Assembly: GCA_028818855.1 (NCBI GenBank)
Contig: JAPPMY010000135.1
Location: 1 to 42,391 of the forward strand
Source: Rhodospirillales bacterium
GTDB taxonomy: Bacteria > Pseudomonadota > Alphaproteobacteria > UBA828
Length of the DNA stretch: 42,391 bases
Direction of reading: 5' to 3'
Part shown: positions 24,901 through 33,428 of the stretch, one piece after another
Position numbering within the stretch: position 1 is the first letter of the stretch
Layout of the letters: every line of letters begins with the position of its first letter
Notes under the pieces: generated by a model
Told to the model about the DNA's origin: nothing
The model's input: only the letters and a program-made list of their open reading frames with translations
Database searches by the model: none
Made by a program: the position numbers and the translations under genes

Positions 24901-25386
24901 ATGCAAACCCTCTCGCCCGAGCAGCTCCTCGAGATCGCCCGCCGCGTCCACGAGACCTTCCACCTCCCCAAACGCTGGCACCAGGGAGGATGGGGCCGCG
25001 ACGACGACGGCGACGTCATCGAATTCGACGGCAACTTTCACGTCTTCGACAACGACGAGGTCCGCCACCCTCCCGCATTCCGCCTGGCGACGCCCGAGAG
25101 CCCCCGCTGCTTCTGCCTCGGCGCCGCCATCCGGATTCACACGGGCTCCTTCTTCCTTGGTGACCCTTCCCTCACCGGGCAGGCCTGCGAATCCATGTGC
25201 GAGATCTACACCCGGATCGGGCACATCGACACGCGGGAGCGCGAGCTCAACGCCGCCAACTTCGAGCCTCACCTCGACAGCGTCATCGAATGGAACGACG
25301 ACGAAGACCGTTCCTACGAGGACATCCGCGAGCTCACCGCCGCCGTGCTCCGCCACCTCGACGCGGCGCGATTCGGGACGGACTGA
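24901..25386 (+). CDS. DUF6197-like protein
   Basis: 161 residues from ATG 24901, preceded by GGAGA. LLEIARRVHETFHLPKRWHQGGWGRDDDGDVIEFDG..., CFCLGAAIRIHTG, and a WNDDEDRSYEDIRELTAAVL ending resemble the DUF6197 scheme (W-Q-G-G, Cys-Gly-Ala-Ala helix, WND-T--D), but the central part is more divergent than in the 17322-18481 genes. Function unknown. Part of the same-direction small-gene string after the GHKL ATPase. Confidence 0.7.
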   Translation: MQTLSPEQLLEIARRVHETFHLPKRWHQGGWGRDDDGDVIEFDGNFHVFDNDEVRHPPAFRLATPESPRCFCLGAAIRIHTGSFFLGDPSLTGQACESMCEIYTRIGHIDTRERELNAANFEPHLDSVIEWNDDEDRSYEDIRELTAAVLRHLDAARFGTD

Positions 25387-25403
25387 CCCGGCACGCCGGA
25401 ACC

Positions 25404-25637
25404 ATGCAGAACTCCACCATCCACCGCGCCGACGCGGACCTCAAGCAGGCCTGGCGCAGCCGCTTCCGCGCCCTGCCACCCGCCTCCCGGGAGGCGCTGC
25501 GGCTCGCTCTCCTCGATCTCCGCAAGGACGCGCTGCACCGCGCCGAGCTCCAGTGGCGCCGCCACAAGACGCCCATGGCCTGCTACTGGCGGGCCGTCGG
25601 GGTCTACGCAGGCCATCTCGCCCGCGCCCTGCGGTAA
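25404..25637 (+). CDS. Hypothetical protein (77 residues)
   Basis: Starts at ATG 25404. Almost entirely helical and basic: DADLKQAWRSRFRALPPASREALRLALLDLRKDALHRAELQWRRHKTPMACYWRAVGVYAGHLARALR. No recognised family. Composition suggests nucleic-acid or protein binding. 17 bp after the DUF6197-like gene. Its stop codon lies right where the DUF6573 remnant begins. Confidence 0.55.
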   Translation: MQNSTIHRADADLKQAWRSRFRALPPASREALRLALLDLRKDALHRAELQWRRHKTPMACYWRAVGVYAGHLARALR

Positions 25638-25728
25638 CCCGCCCCGCAAGCGTTTCCCCTTCGTCGCTCGCGGCGTCGGCGATGCCCGCGGGCCGGTCAT
25701 CACCATCACATTTGCCGAAGCCGACTGA
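25636..25728 (+). pseudogene. 3' remnant of a second DUF6573 gene
   Basis: The reading NPPRKRFPFVARGVGDARGP, then VITITFAEAD and TGA, matches the end of the intact DUF6573 gene (RAPRKHFPIVAIGAGDAGEP, then VVTIMFAEDD and TGA) nearly position for position. No start or upstream part is present, so this is a fossil of a duplicated gene whose 5' part was replaced by the 77-residue gene. Confidence 0.75.
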
Positions 25729-25737
25729 GCGCGCCTT

Positions 25738-25778
25738 CCCCACCCCGCCTCTCCGGCGCCGCCAGGAGCGGGGTGGGG
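25738..25778 (+). ncRNA. Hairpin leader upstream of the radC operon
   Basis: CCCCACCCCGC (25738-25748) with GCGGGGTGGGG (25768-25778): a perfect 11-bp stem around a 19-base loop that can form its own CCGGCG/CGCCGG-type fold. It lies 9 bases after the DUF6573 remnant's stop and before the 26008 and radC genes. No T-run follows. Confidence 0.45.
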
Positions 25779-26007
25779 CTCAGGTCGGGCGAGCGGCGCG
25801 GAACCTGGAGGCCTCCGGCGCCGCCTCCCGCTCTCCTTCGACGCCCCGCCGCGGTCTCTCCTCCCGTGGCGGGACGTTTCCATTCCCCGTCATGGAGCCG
25901 TGCCATGCCCCATTCGAGCGCCGCCCTCGCGATCCCCGACGTGCCACCTGTTCCACTGCCCGCCAGGCACGCCATGGACCCGCGCCGGGGGCGAAAACCT
26001 GTCGCCG

Positions 26008-26250
26008 ATGTTCGCCGCATTCCTGTGCTGGCTGCTTGGCATCGAACCGATGACCGACCCGGCGATCACCGGCATCGCCGTCTCCGGCAACTCCGTGCTG
26101 GCGGCCACCACACACGATCCGCTGTTCAACGCCCATCTGGGCTCGCTGGAGGAATTCGAGCGCAACCTGCGCGGCTGGGGCGAGGCCTGCGGCGCCGCTC
26201 CCGACACGGTCCATGCCCTGGTGGCCAGGCTCCAGAGGGCCGGGCAATGA
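26008..26250 (+). CDS. Hypothetical protein upstream of radC (80 residues)
   Basis: MFAAFLCWLLGIEPMTDPAITGIAVSGNSVLAATTHDPLFNAHLGSLEEFERNLRGWGEACGAAPDTVHALVARL. The second half looks like a conserved small-protein domain; the first 15 residues are hydrophobic. No known family. Start uncertain: ATG 26050 would remove the hydrophobic part, while an ATG at 25905 with a good GGAG site reads MPHSSAALAIPDVPPVPLP in another frame, so the real gene may have been longer and frameshifted near 25975. Its stop overlaps the radC start (ATGA). Confidence 0.55.
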   Translation: MFAAFLCWLLGIEPMTDPAITGIAVSGNSVLAATTHDPLFNAHLGSLEEFERNLRGWGEACGAAPDTVHALVARLQRAGQ

Positions 26251-26990
26251 GCCTCTCCGATGCACCCGCCTCCGGCCTCCGCGACGTGACGCCCTTCCCC
26301 ACAGCCGCAGACCGGCACGCCGCCGGCTTCGGTCACGACGACCTGCGCGCCCGCTTCCTCCGCGCCGGGCGCGAGGCCGTCGACGACCGAGAGCTTCTAC
26401 AGCTCCTGCTGGCAGGATCGCACTCCGCCGCCGAAGCCGAGAGACTCGCTGGCGTTCTGCTGGACACCTTCTGCACGCCCTCCCGCGTCCTCGCGGCACG
26501 GACCGACACGCTGCGCACCATCCCCGGCCTGGACGACGCCGGCATTGCCGCCGTCAAGATCGCCGAGGCGCTCGGCATCGCGATGGCCAGGGCCGCGCTG
26601 CCCGAGACGTTCCATCCGCAGCTCGCGACCTACGACAAGGTCGTCGAGTATTGCCGCGCGCTGGCGGCGCACCGCGACGTCGAGGAATTCCGTGCGTTGT
26701 ATCTCGACACCAAGAACCGGCTCATCCGCGACGAGCTGCTGCAAACCGGCACGGTCAACCACACCCCGGTCTATCCCCGGCAGGTCTGCGTCCGTGCGCT
26801 CGAGGTGGGCGCCACCGCCCTGGTGGTGGTACACCCACATCCGTCCGGGGACCCGACGCCGTCAAGAGCGGACGTCGAGATGACCAACCGCCTGCGCGAC
26901 GCCCTCAAAACGATCGACGTCGATCTCCACGACCACATCGTCGTCACGCCGTGCGACGCGTTCAGCTTCAAGCAGAAGGGTCTGCTCTGA
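26247..26990 (+). CDS. radC: RadC family protein (JAB/MPN domain)
   Basis: 247 residues from ATG 26247. N-terminal half has DDLRARFLRAG, RELLQLLLAGS and a helix-hairpin-helix (LRTIPGLDDAGIAAVKIAEALG); C-terminal JAB domain has the metal-binding VVVHPHPSGDPTPSRADVEMTNRL, matching the H-x-H-x(7-9)-S-x-x-D metalloprotease layout, then DHIVVT. RadC was once thought to act in DNA repair, but this link was withdrawn; the JAB fold suggests a metal-dependent hydrolase. Element-borne radC genes are common near anti-restriction genes. Coupled to the upstream small gene by ATGA. Confidence 0.93.
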   Translation: MSLSDAPASGLRDVTPFPTAADRHAAGFGHDDLRARFLRAGREAVDDRELLQLLLAGSHSAAEAERLAGVLLDTFCTPSRVLAARTDTLRTIPGLDDAGIAAVKIAEALGIAMARAALPETFHPQLATYDKVVEYCRALAAHRDVEEFRALYLDTKNRLIRDELLQTGTVNHTPVYPRQVCVRALEVGATALVVVHPHPSGDPTPSRADVEMTNRLRDALKTIDVDLHDHIVVTPCDAFSFKQKGLL

Positions 26991-26999
26991 AGCGCCCCG

Positions 27000-27278
27000 T
27001 CATCCCTCCGGCGCGCCGTCCGGCCCGTCATTGCCGCCGCTCCGCCGTGGCGTGAAGAAGGGGTCCGGAATCCTGTGGTGGGGCGCCGGAGGCCGCCGGA
27101 AGCAGCGCATGGCGCACAGCTCAAGGTGTTCCACCACAGCCCTCGCCATCGGCTTCAGGCGGTCGTGGTCGCCCGGCACGCGCTTCTTCGGCCAGGAGCG
27201 CTCCGCCTTGAGCAGCGCGAACTCGACGGTGAACAGCAGGTCGTCCCGCTCGACCGGGATGTTGTAGTTCTCGTCCAT
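27000..27278 (-). CDS. Hypothetical protein under a LexA box
   Basis: 92 residues from ATG 27278 (MDENYNIPVERDDLLFTVEFALLKAERSWPKKRVPGDHDRLKPMARAVVEHLELCAMRCFRRPPAPHH). An ATG at 27317 has a better GGGAGG ribosome site and would add 13 residues, but the LexA box would then lie inside the coding sequence; with the 27278 start it sits 20 bases upstream, a normal operator position. No family recognised; the C-terminus is basic and Pro-rich. Convergent with radC and divergent from the SRAP gene, with which it would share the SOS operator. Likely a small DNA-damage-induced protein. Confidence 0.62.
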   Translation of the reverse strand: MDENYNIPVERDDLLFTVEFALLKAERSWPKKRVPGDHDRLKPMARAVVEHLELCAMRCFRRPPAPHHRIPDPFFTPRRSGGNDGPDGAPEG

Positions 27279-27297
27279 GAGCGCCAGTCTTGCACGA

Positions 27298-27312
27298 GAA
27301 CATTTAGAGAAC
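27298..27312. promoter_or_regulatory. LexA (SOS) box, alphaproteobacterial type
   Basis: GAAC-ATTTAGA-GAAC on the plus strand, i.e. GTTC-N7-GTTC on the minus strand: an exact match to the direct-repeat LexA site of Alphaproteobacteria. It lies 40 bases before the SRAP start and 20 bases before the divergent small gene. Both genes should be induced by DNA damage. This also supports the taxonomic call. Confidence 0.8.
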
Positions 27313-27352
27313 AACATGACAGCCTCCCGCCGCTGCGGGTAGTTTCGCGGGC

Positions 27353-28045
27353 ATGTGCGGCCGATTCACCCAACGCATGACGTGGCGGGAGCTGCACGAG
27401 CGGATGGACCTCATCGGCACGCCGCTCAACCTGCGGCCCCGTTACAACGTCGCGCCGAGCCAGGACGTGGCGATCGTGCGCGCCAATGACGACGGGCGTA
27501 GCCTCTGCATGCTGCGCTGGGGCCTGATCCCCTCGTGGGCCAGAGAGCCCAATATCGGCTACAAGCTGATCAACGCCCGGACAGAGACGGCGGCGGAAAA
27601 ACCTTCCTTCCGTTCGGCCTGGCGCCATCGCCGCTGCCTGATCCCGGCCGACGGCTTCTACGAATGGCGGCGTGAAGGCAAGACCCGCCAGCCCTGGCTG
27701 TTCGGGCTCAAGGACGCCGCGCCGTTCGCCTTCGCCGGGCTGTGGGAGAGCTGGGCGGTGCCGGCGGGCGCGGCGCTCACCGGCTCTCTCGCCGAGCGCA
27801 GCCCCGGCGATACGGTCGGGACCTTCACCATCCTCACCACCGCCGCCAACGAGACAGTGACCCCGGTCCACGGCCGCATGCCGGTCATCCTGCCGGAAGA
27901 CGCCTACGGTCCGTGGCTCGCAGGCGAGGAAGTTCCCCTCGCACCCTATCCGGCGGACGCCATGACCGCCCATCCGGTGAGCACGCTGGTCAACCGACCG
28001 GCGAACGACGACCCGCGCTGCGTCGAGCCGATCACGCTGAACTGA
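27353..28045 (+). CDS. SRAP / SOS response-associated peptidase family protein (YedK/HMCES-like)
   Basis: 230 residues, full length. Members trap abasic sites in single-stranded DNA by a covalent Cys2 bond, shielding them from breakage. Seen: MCGRFTQ with Cys2, RPRYNVAPSQDVAIV (Asn of the site), MLRWGLIPSWA, INARTETAAEKPSFR, RCLIPADGFYEWRR (Glu that helps catalysis) and TPVHGRMPVIL (His). All expected catalytic residues are present. A perfect LexA box is 40 bases upstream, fitting the SOS role directly. Its ATG has a CGGG-type weak ribosome site. Confidence 0.95.
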   Translation: MCGRFTQRMTWRELHERMDLIGTPLNLRPRYNVAPSQDVAIVRANDDGRSLCMLRWGLIPSWAREPNIGYKLINARTETAAEKPSFRSAWRHRRCLIPADGFYEWRREGKTRQPWLFGLKDAAPFAFAGLWESWAVPAGAALTGSLAERSPGDTVGTFTILTTAANETVTPVHGRMPVILPEDAYGPWLAGEEVPLAPYPADAMTAHPVSTLVNRPANDDPRCVEPITLN

Positions 28046-28417
28046 TTCCAGGCCGCCCGACGGCCTGAGCGCTTTCCTCCCCGCGTCTCCCCGCCTTTCG
28101 CCGCCCTGAGTCCGGCCAGCCGGCGCCGGGCGGACCGGCGGTGCGGCGCGGGAAGTTCCTTGCCGTCCAGGGGTGGGCCTCCAGAGCCGGGCGCGAACGC
28201 TTCGGCTGACCCCGCCCGCACCCCTCTCACGGCGTCCGCCGTTCCCGATCGAAATTCCGGCCACTGACCGGCAGTGCGGCCTGACCACCGCCGCGCGCCC
28301 CGCCGCCACGAGCACGGCTGGCGGCGGTGGGACAGGCCGGACGGAGCGGCGCGGAAGGCAGTGCCCCGCGCCATGCCGCTGCGGCCCTTCCTGCACCCCG
28401 TTCATCGGAGCCTGCCC
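28046..28417 (+). other. GC-rich leader of the methylase/helicase gene
   Basis: No gene. It contains a perfect 9-bp hairpin, CCGCCGCCA (28300-28308) with TGGCGGCGG (28319-28327), loop CGAGCACGGC, and further on a GGCGCG/CGCGCC stem about 50 bases before the start. It is a structured 5' leader comparable in length and composition to the others in the element but without the GAGAG loop. Confidence 0.45.
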
Positions 28418-31400
28418 ATGCTCGACGCCCATCCGGCGCCGGCCGCGCCCGCGCGCCCACCCGCCACCGTCCCCGCGCCCGACGCACCTGCACTCCCACA
28501 GTCCGAGTCCCGGTCCGCGCCCGCCGCGCTGCTGGCAGCGGCCCGCACCCTGCTGCCGGTCCTCGAAGCCGGCCGGGCGCTCGATGCCCGTACCTTGCGC
28601 GAGGCCATGACGCGGGCCTTCTGTGCCTCCGACGCGGACGGAGCCTGGGTCTGGAAGGACGCCTACGAGGCGGCGGAAGCGGCACTGGTGCTGTTCCTCC
28701 AGCGCTACGGCCGCGCCATGCGGCGCGAGGCCGGCGCCGGCCCGGGCGGTCCCGCCGCCATGCTGCGCATGCTGGAGACCCTCGCGGCGCTGGAGCCCTC
28801 CCAGACACGGCGCTCCGAGGAGCAGCTCAGGTATCAGCAGTTCTCGACGCCGCTGCCGCTCGCCTACGCCGCGCTGCAGGCCGCGATGATCCGCCCCGGC
28901 GACGTGATGCTCGAACCCTCGGCGGGCACCGGCATGCTGGCCGTCATGGCACAGCTTGCGCTCGGCAACGGCCACGCCGGCGCGCTTCACCTGAACGAGA
29001 TCGCCGCCGTCCGCGCCGGCCTCCTCGCCGGTCTTTTTGCGGGCAGCACGATCACCCGCCACAACGCGGAATCGATCCGTGACCGGCTGCCCGAGCTGCG
29101 CCCCACCGTGGTCCTCATGAACCCGCCCTTCTCGGCGAGCCCCGGGATCGAGCGCATTCGTCATCACGTCGATCTGCATCACATCCGCTCGGCCTTCTCG
29201 ATGCTCCCGCCGGGCGGGCGCCTGGTGGCAATTTCCTCGGCGCATTGCGTCCCCGGCGATGCCGCGTGGGCGGACGCCTTCTCGTCCCTCGACCCGCCCG
29301 CGCAGGTCGCTTTCACCGCGCCGATCGACGGGCGCGCCTACGCACGGCGCGGCACCAGCTTCGACACCCGCCTCACCGTGCTCGACCGGGGCGGGGAGAA
29401 GCCCGTGCAAGTCTACGCCGGCCACCCGGTGCGCGACGCGGGCCACCTCCTGCAGGCGATCACCGGCACAGTACCTGCGCGGCGCGCCATCGAGCCCATC
29501 CCGGGCGCGGACCTGTTCGGCCAGACGCCCGCGCCCCGGCCCAGGCGGACCAGGCGCACCGGCACCGCCCGGCAGCAGACGCCGACGGTCGAGCACGACT
29601 GGGGAGTTGTGTCGGAACTTGCATACGAGGCGGCGCCGGCCGGGAGCGGTCCCACCAAAGGCGCGCAGCCCTCGGGACCCTATGCACGATGGCGGGCATC
29701 CAGCATCCACGTGCCGGGGGCGGTGGAGCACCCAACGCCGCTGGTGCAGTCCGGCGCGATGGCGGCGGTCTCGCACCCCATGCCGTCATACCGTCCGATA
29801 CTTCCGGAGACGGTGGTCACCAAGGGGCTGCTGTCCGACGCCCAGCTCGAGAGCGTGATCCTCGCGGGCCAGGCTCACGAGCGCCATCTCGCCGCCGAGT
29901 ACCGCATCGGTGCCGGCTGGGAGACACTCGTGCCGGAGACCGTGAACCGCGTCGATGCAGACGGCGATGACGATGACGACGAAGCCGCGCCGGCCCCCGA
30001 AGACGACAACGAAGCCGTCGATGCCGACGAGCCGCTGTCCGATCCGGTCCGCTTCCGGCGCGGCTGGATGCTGGGCGACGGCACCGGCTGCGGCAAGGGC
30101 CGGCAGGTCGCCGCGATAATCCTCGACCAGTGGCTGAGAGGCCGGAAGCGCGCGCTCTGGCTCTCGCAGTCCGACAAGCTGCTGGAGGACGCGCGCCGCG
30201 ACTGGTGCGCCGTCGGCGGGCGCGAGGAAGACGTCATCGCCCTCGGCAAGGTCCGCCAGGGGGTCCACATCCCCCACTCGCAGGGAATCCTGTTCGCCAC
30301 CTATGCGACGCTGCGCTCGCCTGCGCGGCAGGGCAAGCCGTCGCGCCTCGACCAGATCGTCGCCTGGCTCGCCGACGGCGAGGACGAGGACAAGCGCCAC
30401 GCCTGGCAGGGCGTCATCGTCTTCGACGAAGCCCACGCCATGGCCAACGCGGCGGGCTCCAAGGGCGAGCGCGGGGAAGTGAAGCCTTCGCAGCAGGGAC
30501 GCGCGGGCCTGCGCCTGCAGAATGCGCTGCCCGACGCCCGCATCATCTACGTCTCCGCCACCGGGGCCACCACCGTCCCCGGCCTCGCCTACGCACGGCG
30601 CCTCGGCCTTTGGGCCTCCGGCGAGACCCCGTTCGAAACCCGCACCGCCTTCATCGCCGCCATGGAGGCCGGCGGGGTGGCCGCAATGGAAGTGGTGGCG
30701 CGCGACCTCAAGGCCCTGGGTCTCTACCAGGCCCGGGCGCTCTCCTACGACGGGGTCGAGGTCGACATCCTGGAGCACCCGCTCACGCCGGAGCAGCGGC
30801 GCATCTACGACTCCTACGCGGGCGCCTTCAAGATCATCCACCAGAATATCCAGGAGGCCCTGAAGGCGACCGGGATCACGGAGGGCGAAAAGACCCTCAA
30901 CAAGAACGCCAAGGGCGCCGCGCTCTCGGCCTTCGAGGGCGCCAAGCAGCGCTTCTTCGGCCACCTGCTCACCAGCATGAAGTGCCCCTCGCTGATCCGC
31001 GCCATCGAGGAGGACCTGGAGGAGGGCCGCTCCGCCGTCGTGCAGCTGGTCTCCACCGGCGAGGCGCTGATGGAACGCCGCATCGCCGAGATCCCGGCGT
31101 CCGAATGGGACGATCTCTCCATCGACCTGACGCCGCGCGAGTACGTGCTCGACTTCCTGGAGCACGCCTTCCCGGTGCAGCTGCAGGAACCCTTCGAGGA
31201 CGATGACGGCAACCTCATGTCGCGGCCCGTCTTCGATGCCGACAACAACCCGGTGCTGTGCCAGGAGGCACTGGCGAAACGCGACGCGCTGATCCAGAGG
31301 CTCGGCGCGCTGCCGCCGGTGCAATCGGCGCTGGATCAGTTGATTCACCGCTTCGGTCACGACGCCGTGGCTGAGATCACCGGCCGCTCGCGCCGCGTGC

Positions 31401-32953
31401 TGAGAATCACGGACGCAAAGGGGGAGCGCCTGGCGCTCCGCTCCCGGCCGGCTTCCGCCAACCTCGCCGAGACCGCCGCCTTCATGGACGGGAGCAAGAG
31501 GATACTGGTGTTCTCGATGGCCGGCGGCATCGGCCGCAGCTATCACGCCGATCTCGGCTGCGCCAACACCGAGCGCCGCATCCACTACCTGCTGGAGCCC
31601 GGCTGGCGGGCCGACCAGGCGATCCAGGGGCTGGGCCGGACCCACCGCACGCACCAGGCCTCGGCCCCGCTCTTCCGTCCCGTCGCCACCGACGTGAAGG
31701 GCGAGCGCCGGTTCATCGCCACCATCGCGCGGCGTCTCGACAGTTTGGGCGCCATCACGCGGGGGCAGCGCGATTCGCAGACCGCCATGGGGGGCGACGA
31801 CACCGCGCTCTTCCGGGCCAGCGACAACCTCGAGAGCCTCTACGCAAAGTCGGCGTTGCGCCAGTTCTACATCGCGCTCTGGCGCGGCCACATCGAGGGC
31901 TGGTCCCTCAAGGACTTCGAGGAGGCCACCGGGCTCAAACTGGTCTACGAGGGCAGCCTCAAGGAGGACCTGCCGCCCATGCCGCAGTTCCTCAACCGGC
32001 TGCTGGCACTTCCCATCGACGAGCAGAACCAGCTCTTCGGCGCGCTGGAGACCCGCATCGAGGCCAACATCGAGATCGCCGTCGAGGCCGGCACCTTCGA
32101 GCGCGGCGTCGAGACCATCGTTGCCGACTCCCTCTCCGTCGCCTCCCGCGAGACGGTGTTCACGCACGAGGGCTCCGGCGCCGAGACCGAGATCGTCGAG
32201 ATCGCGCGCAAGGACCGGCTGGAGCCGCTCGGCGCCGACGCGGCGATCGAGCTTCATGCGGCGACCTCCGGGAAGCCGCCGCTCCTCATGGTCAACGCGC
32301 AGTCGAAGCGCGCGGCGCTGGTCATGGACGCACCCGCGCGCACGCTCGACGACGGCGACGTGCAGGAGCGCGTGCGCCTGGTGCGCCCCGCCGTCCGCGA
32401 GACCATGGCCAGGGCGGCACTGGACGCCTCTCAGTGGCGCGCCGCCGGCGAGGACCGCTGGCGCGCCCTCTGGGACGCCGAGATCGCGGCGCTGCCGTCG
32501 CACCGGGCATCCCGCTTCTGGCTGGTCAGCGGCCTGCTGCTGCCGATCTGGGACCGGCTGCCCGACGAGACCATGCGGGTGCGCCGTCTCCTCGCCGACG
32601 ACGGCGAGCACCTGGTCGGCCGCGTCCTCGGCCCCGCAGAGGTCAACGAGTTCCGCGCCGCCCTCGGCCTCGACGGCGGCCCCGGCCTCACCGCCGCAGA
32701 GGTTCACGACGAGATCATGGCGCGGGGCGCCTCCTTCCACCTCGCCAACGGCTGGAGGCTGGCACGGCGCCGCCTCATGGGAGCCTTCCGTATCGAGATC
32801 CAGGGCCCCACGGACGGCGATACCGACACGCTCAAGCGCATGGGGTGTGTCGCCGAGATCGTCACCTGGCGCACCCGCCTGTTCGCGCCCGACCACGCGA
32901 CTCTGGAGCGCATCACGGAGCGCTGGCCGATCGCGCAGCCGGGGGCGTCCTGA
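28418..32953 (+). CDS. Methyltransferase–strawberry-notch helicase fusion
   Basis: 1511 residues from ATG 28418, 7 bases after GGAG; more upstream in-frame starts lack a ribosome site. N-terminal part: N6-adenine methylase-like fold with SAM motif MLEPSAGTGMLAV (about residues 161-173) and catalytic NPPF (about 234-237). Then a large superfamily 2 helicase part of strawberry-notch type: Walker A-like GDGTGCGKGRQVAA (about 552), DEAH box VFDEAHAMAN (about 669), motif III YVSATGATT, and a late motif VI QGLGRTHRTHQASAPLFRPV (about 1070). Such methylase/helicase proteins are hallmark genes of alphaproteobacterial plasmids and integrative elements; the likely role is DNA modification coupled to ATP-driven movement, maybe protection of the element from restriction. 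Activity not proven. Confidence 0.92.
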   Translation: MLDAHPAPAAPARPPATVPAPDAPALPQSESRSAPAALLAAARTLLPVLEAGRALDARTLREAMTRAFCASDADGAWVWKDAYEAAEAALVLFLQRYGRAMRREAGAGPGGPAAMLRMLETLAALEPSQTRRSEEQLRYQQFSTPLPLAYAALQAAMIRPGDVMLEPSAGTGMLAVMAQLALGNGHAGALHLNEIAAVRAGLLAGLFAGSTITRHNAESIRDRLPELRPTVVLMNPPFSASPGIERIRHHVDLHHIRSAFSMLPPGGRLVAISSAHCVPGDAAWADAFSSLDPPAQVAFTAPIDGRAYARRGTSFDTRLTVLDRGGEKPVQVYAGHPVRDAGHLLQAITGTVPARRAIEPIPGADLFGQTPAPRPRRTRRTGTARQQTPTVEHDWGVVSELAYEAAPAGSGPTKGAQPSGPYARWRASSIHVPGAVEHPTPLVQSGAMAAVSHPMPSYRPILPETVVTKGLLSDAQLESVILAGQAHERHLAAEYRIGAGWETLVPETVNRVDADGDDDDDEAAPAPEDDNEAVDADEPLSDPVRFRRGWMLGDGTGCGKGRQVAAIILDQWLRGRKRALWLSQSDKLLEDARRDWCAVGGREEDVIALGKVRQGVHIPHSQGILFATYATLRSPARQGKPSRLDQIVAWLADGEDEDKRHAWQGVIVFDEAHAMANAAGSKGERGEVKPSQQGRAGLRLQNALPDARIIYVSATGATTVPGLAYARRLGLWASGETPFETRTAFIAAMEAGGVAAMEVVARDLKALGLYQARALSYDGVEVDILEHPLTPEQRRIYDSYAGAFKIIHQNIQEALKATGITEGEKTLNKNAKGAALSAFEGAKQRFFGHLLTSMKCPSLIRAIEEDLEEGRSAVVQLVSTGEALMERRIAEIPASEWDDLSIDLTPREYVLDFLEHAFPVQLQEPFEDDDGNLMSRPVFDADNNPVLCQEALAKRDALIQRLGALPPVQSALDQLIHRFGHDAVAEITGRSRRVLRITDAKGERLALRSRPASANLAETAAFMDGSKRILVFSMAGGIGRSYHADLGCANTERRIHYLLEPGWRADQAIQGLGRTHRTHQASAPLFRPVATDVKGERRFIATIARRLDSLGAITRGQRDSQTAMGGDDTALFRASDNLESLYAKSALRQFYIALWRGHIEGWSLKDFEEATGLKLVYEGSLKEDLPPMPQFLNRLLALPIDEQNQLFGALETRIEANIEIAVEAGTFERGVETIVADSLSVASRETVFTHEGSGAETEIVEIARKDRLEPLGADAAIELHAATSGKPPLLMVNAQSKRAALVMDAPARTLDDGDVQERVRLVRPAVRETMARAALDASQWRAAGEDRWRALWDAEIAALPSHRASRFWLVSGLLLPIWDRLPDETMRVRRLLADDGEHLVGRVLGPAEVNEFRAALGLDGGPGLTAAEVHDEIMARGASFHLANGWRLARRRLMGAFRIEIQGPTDGDTDTLKRMGCVAEIVTWRTRLFAPDHATLERITERWPIAQPGAS

Positions 32954-32993
32954 CCGCCCGCCTCCGGCGTCGATCCCACCGCCGACGCACCTT

Positions 32994-33017
32994 GCCGCCC
33001 GCCACCGGGCGGGCGGC
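32994..33017 (+). terminator. Strong GC hairpin after the helicase gene
   Basis: GCCGCCCGCC (32994-33003), loop ACCG, GGCGGGCGGC (33008-33017): a perfect 10-bp stem, 41 bases after the helicase stop. No T-run follows, so it is probably a Rho-assisted barrier, an mRNA 3'-end protector or the leader of the next gene. Confidence 0.5.
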
Positions 33018-33046
33018 TCCGCCACACCGCAACGAGGACACCTTCG

Positions 33047-33307
33047 ATGACCACGCACGAGCTTCCCGAGGAGCCGGTCTTCGCCTTCACGCCCTCCTAC
33101 GACCTCCCCGACCAGCCCCAGCAGATCCGCATCGTCTTCGAAGGCATGGACGGCTACATCCCCACCGCGCTCGTCGCGCTCACGCTCGGCGATGCGGAGC
33201 GGCTGTGCGACCGCCTGAACCGCCGCCTCGGCCTCGACCGCGACGCGTGGAGCAGGCTGGTCGCCCGGTCCATGGCCGCCGCCCGGGGCAGCGAGCCGCT
33301 CCACTGA
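33047..33307 (+). CDS. Hypothetical protein (86 residues)
   Basis: No family named. PVFAFTPSYDLPDQPQQIRIVFEGMDGYIPTALVALTLGDAERLCDRLNRRLGLDRDAWSRLVARSMAAAR reads as a small alpha/beta fold with a final helix, typical of little accessory proteins of this element class. GAGGACA lies upstream of the ATG. Separated from the helicase by a strong hairpin. Confidence 0.6.
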   Translation: MTTHELPEEPVFAFTPSYDLPDQPQQIRIVFEGMDGYIPTALVALTLGDAERLCDRLNRRLGLDRDAWSRLVARSMAAARGSEPLH

Positions 33308-33428
33308 AACCGGCCCCGGCCCCTGCCTGCCCATAGAATCTCTCGAGCCGTCGCAGACAGAAGTCGATTGACGCATCGCGCCCCGCGTGCGGATCATCCG
33401 ATCCGCTCGTCACACGCAGGAAATCGCC

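Noticed and set aside
27155..33397. Very long antisense open frames (873 and 1203 codons) opposite the helicase gene, and a 687-codon one opposite ParB
   Set aside because: They mirror strongly coding plus-strand genes in high-GC DNA, where antisense frames stay open by chance. Their sequences are repetitive Arg/Gly/Asp-rich without domains.
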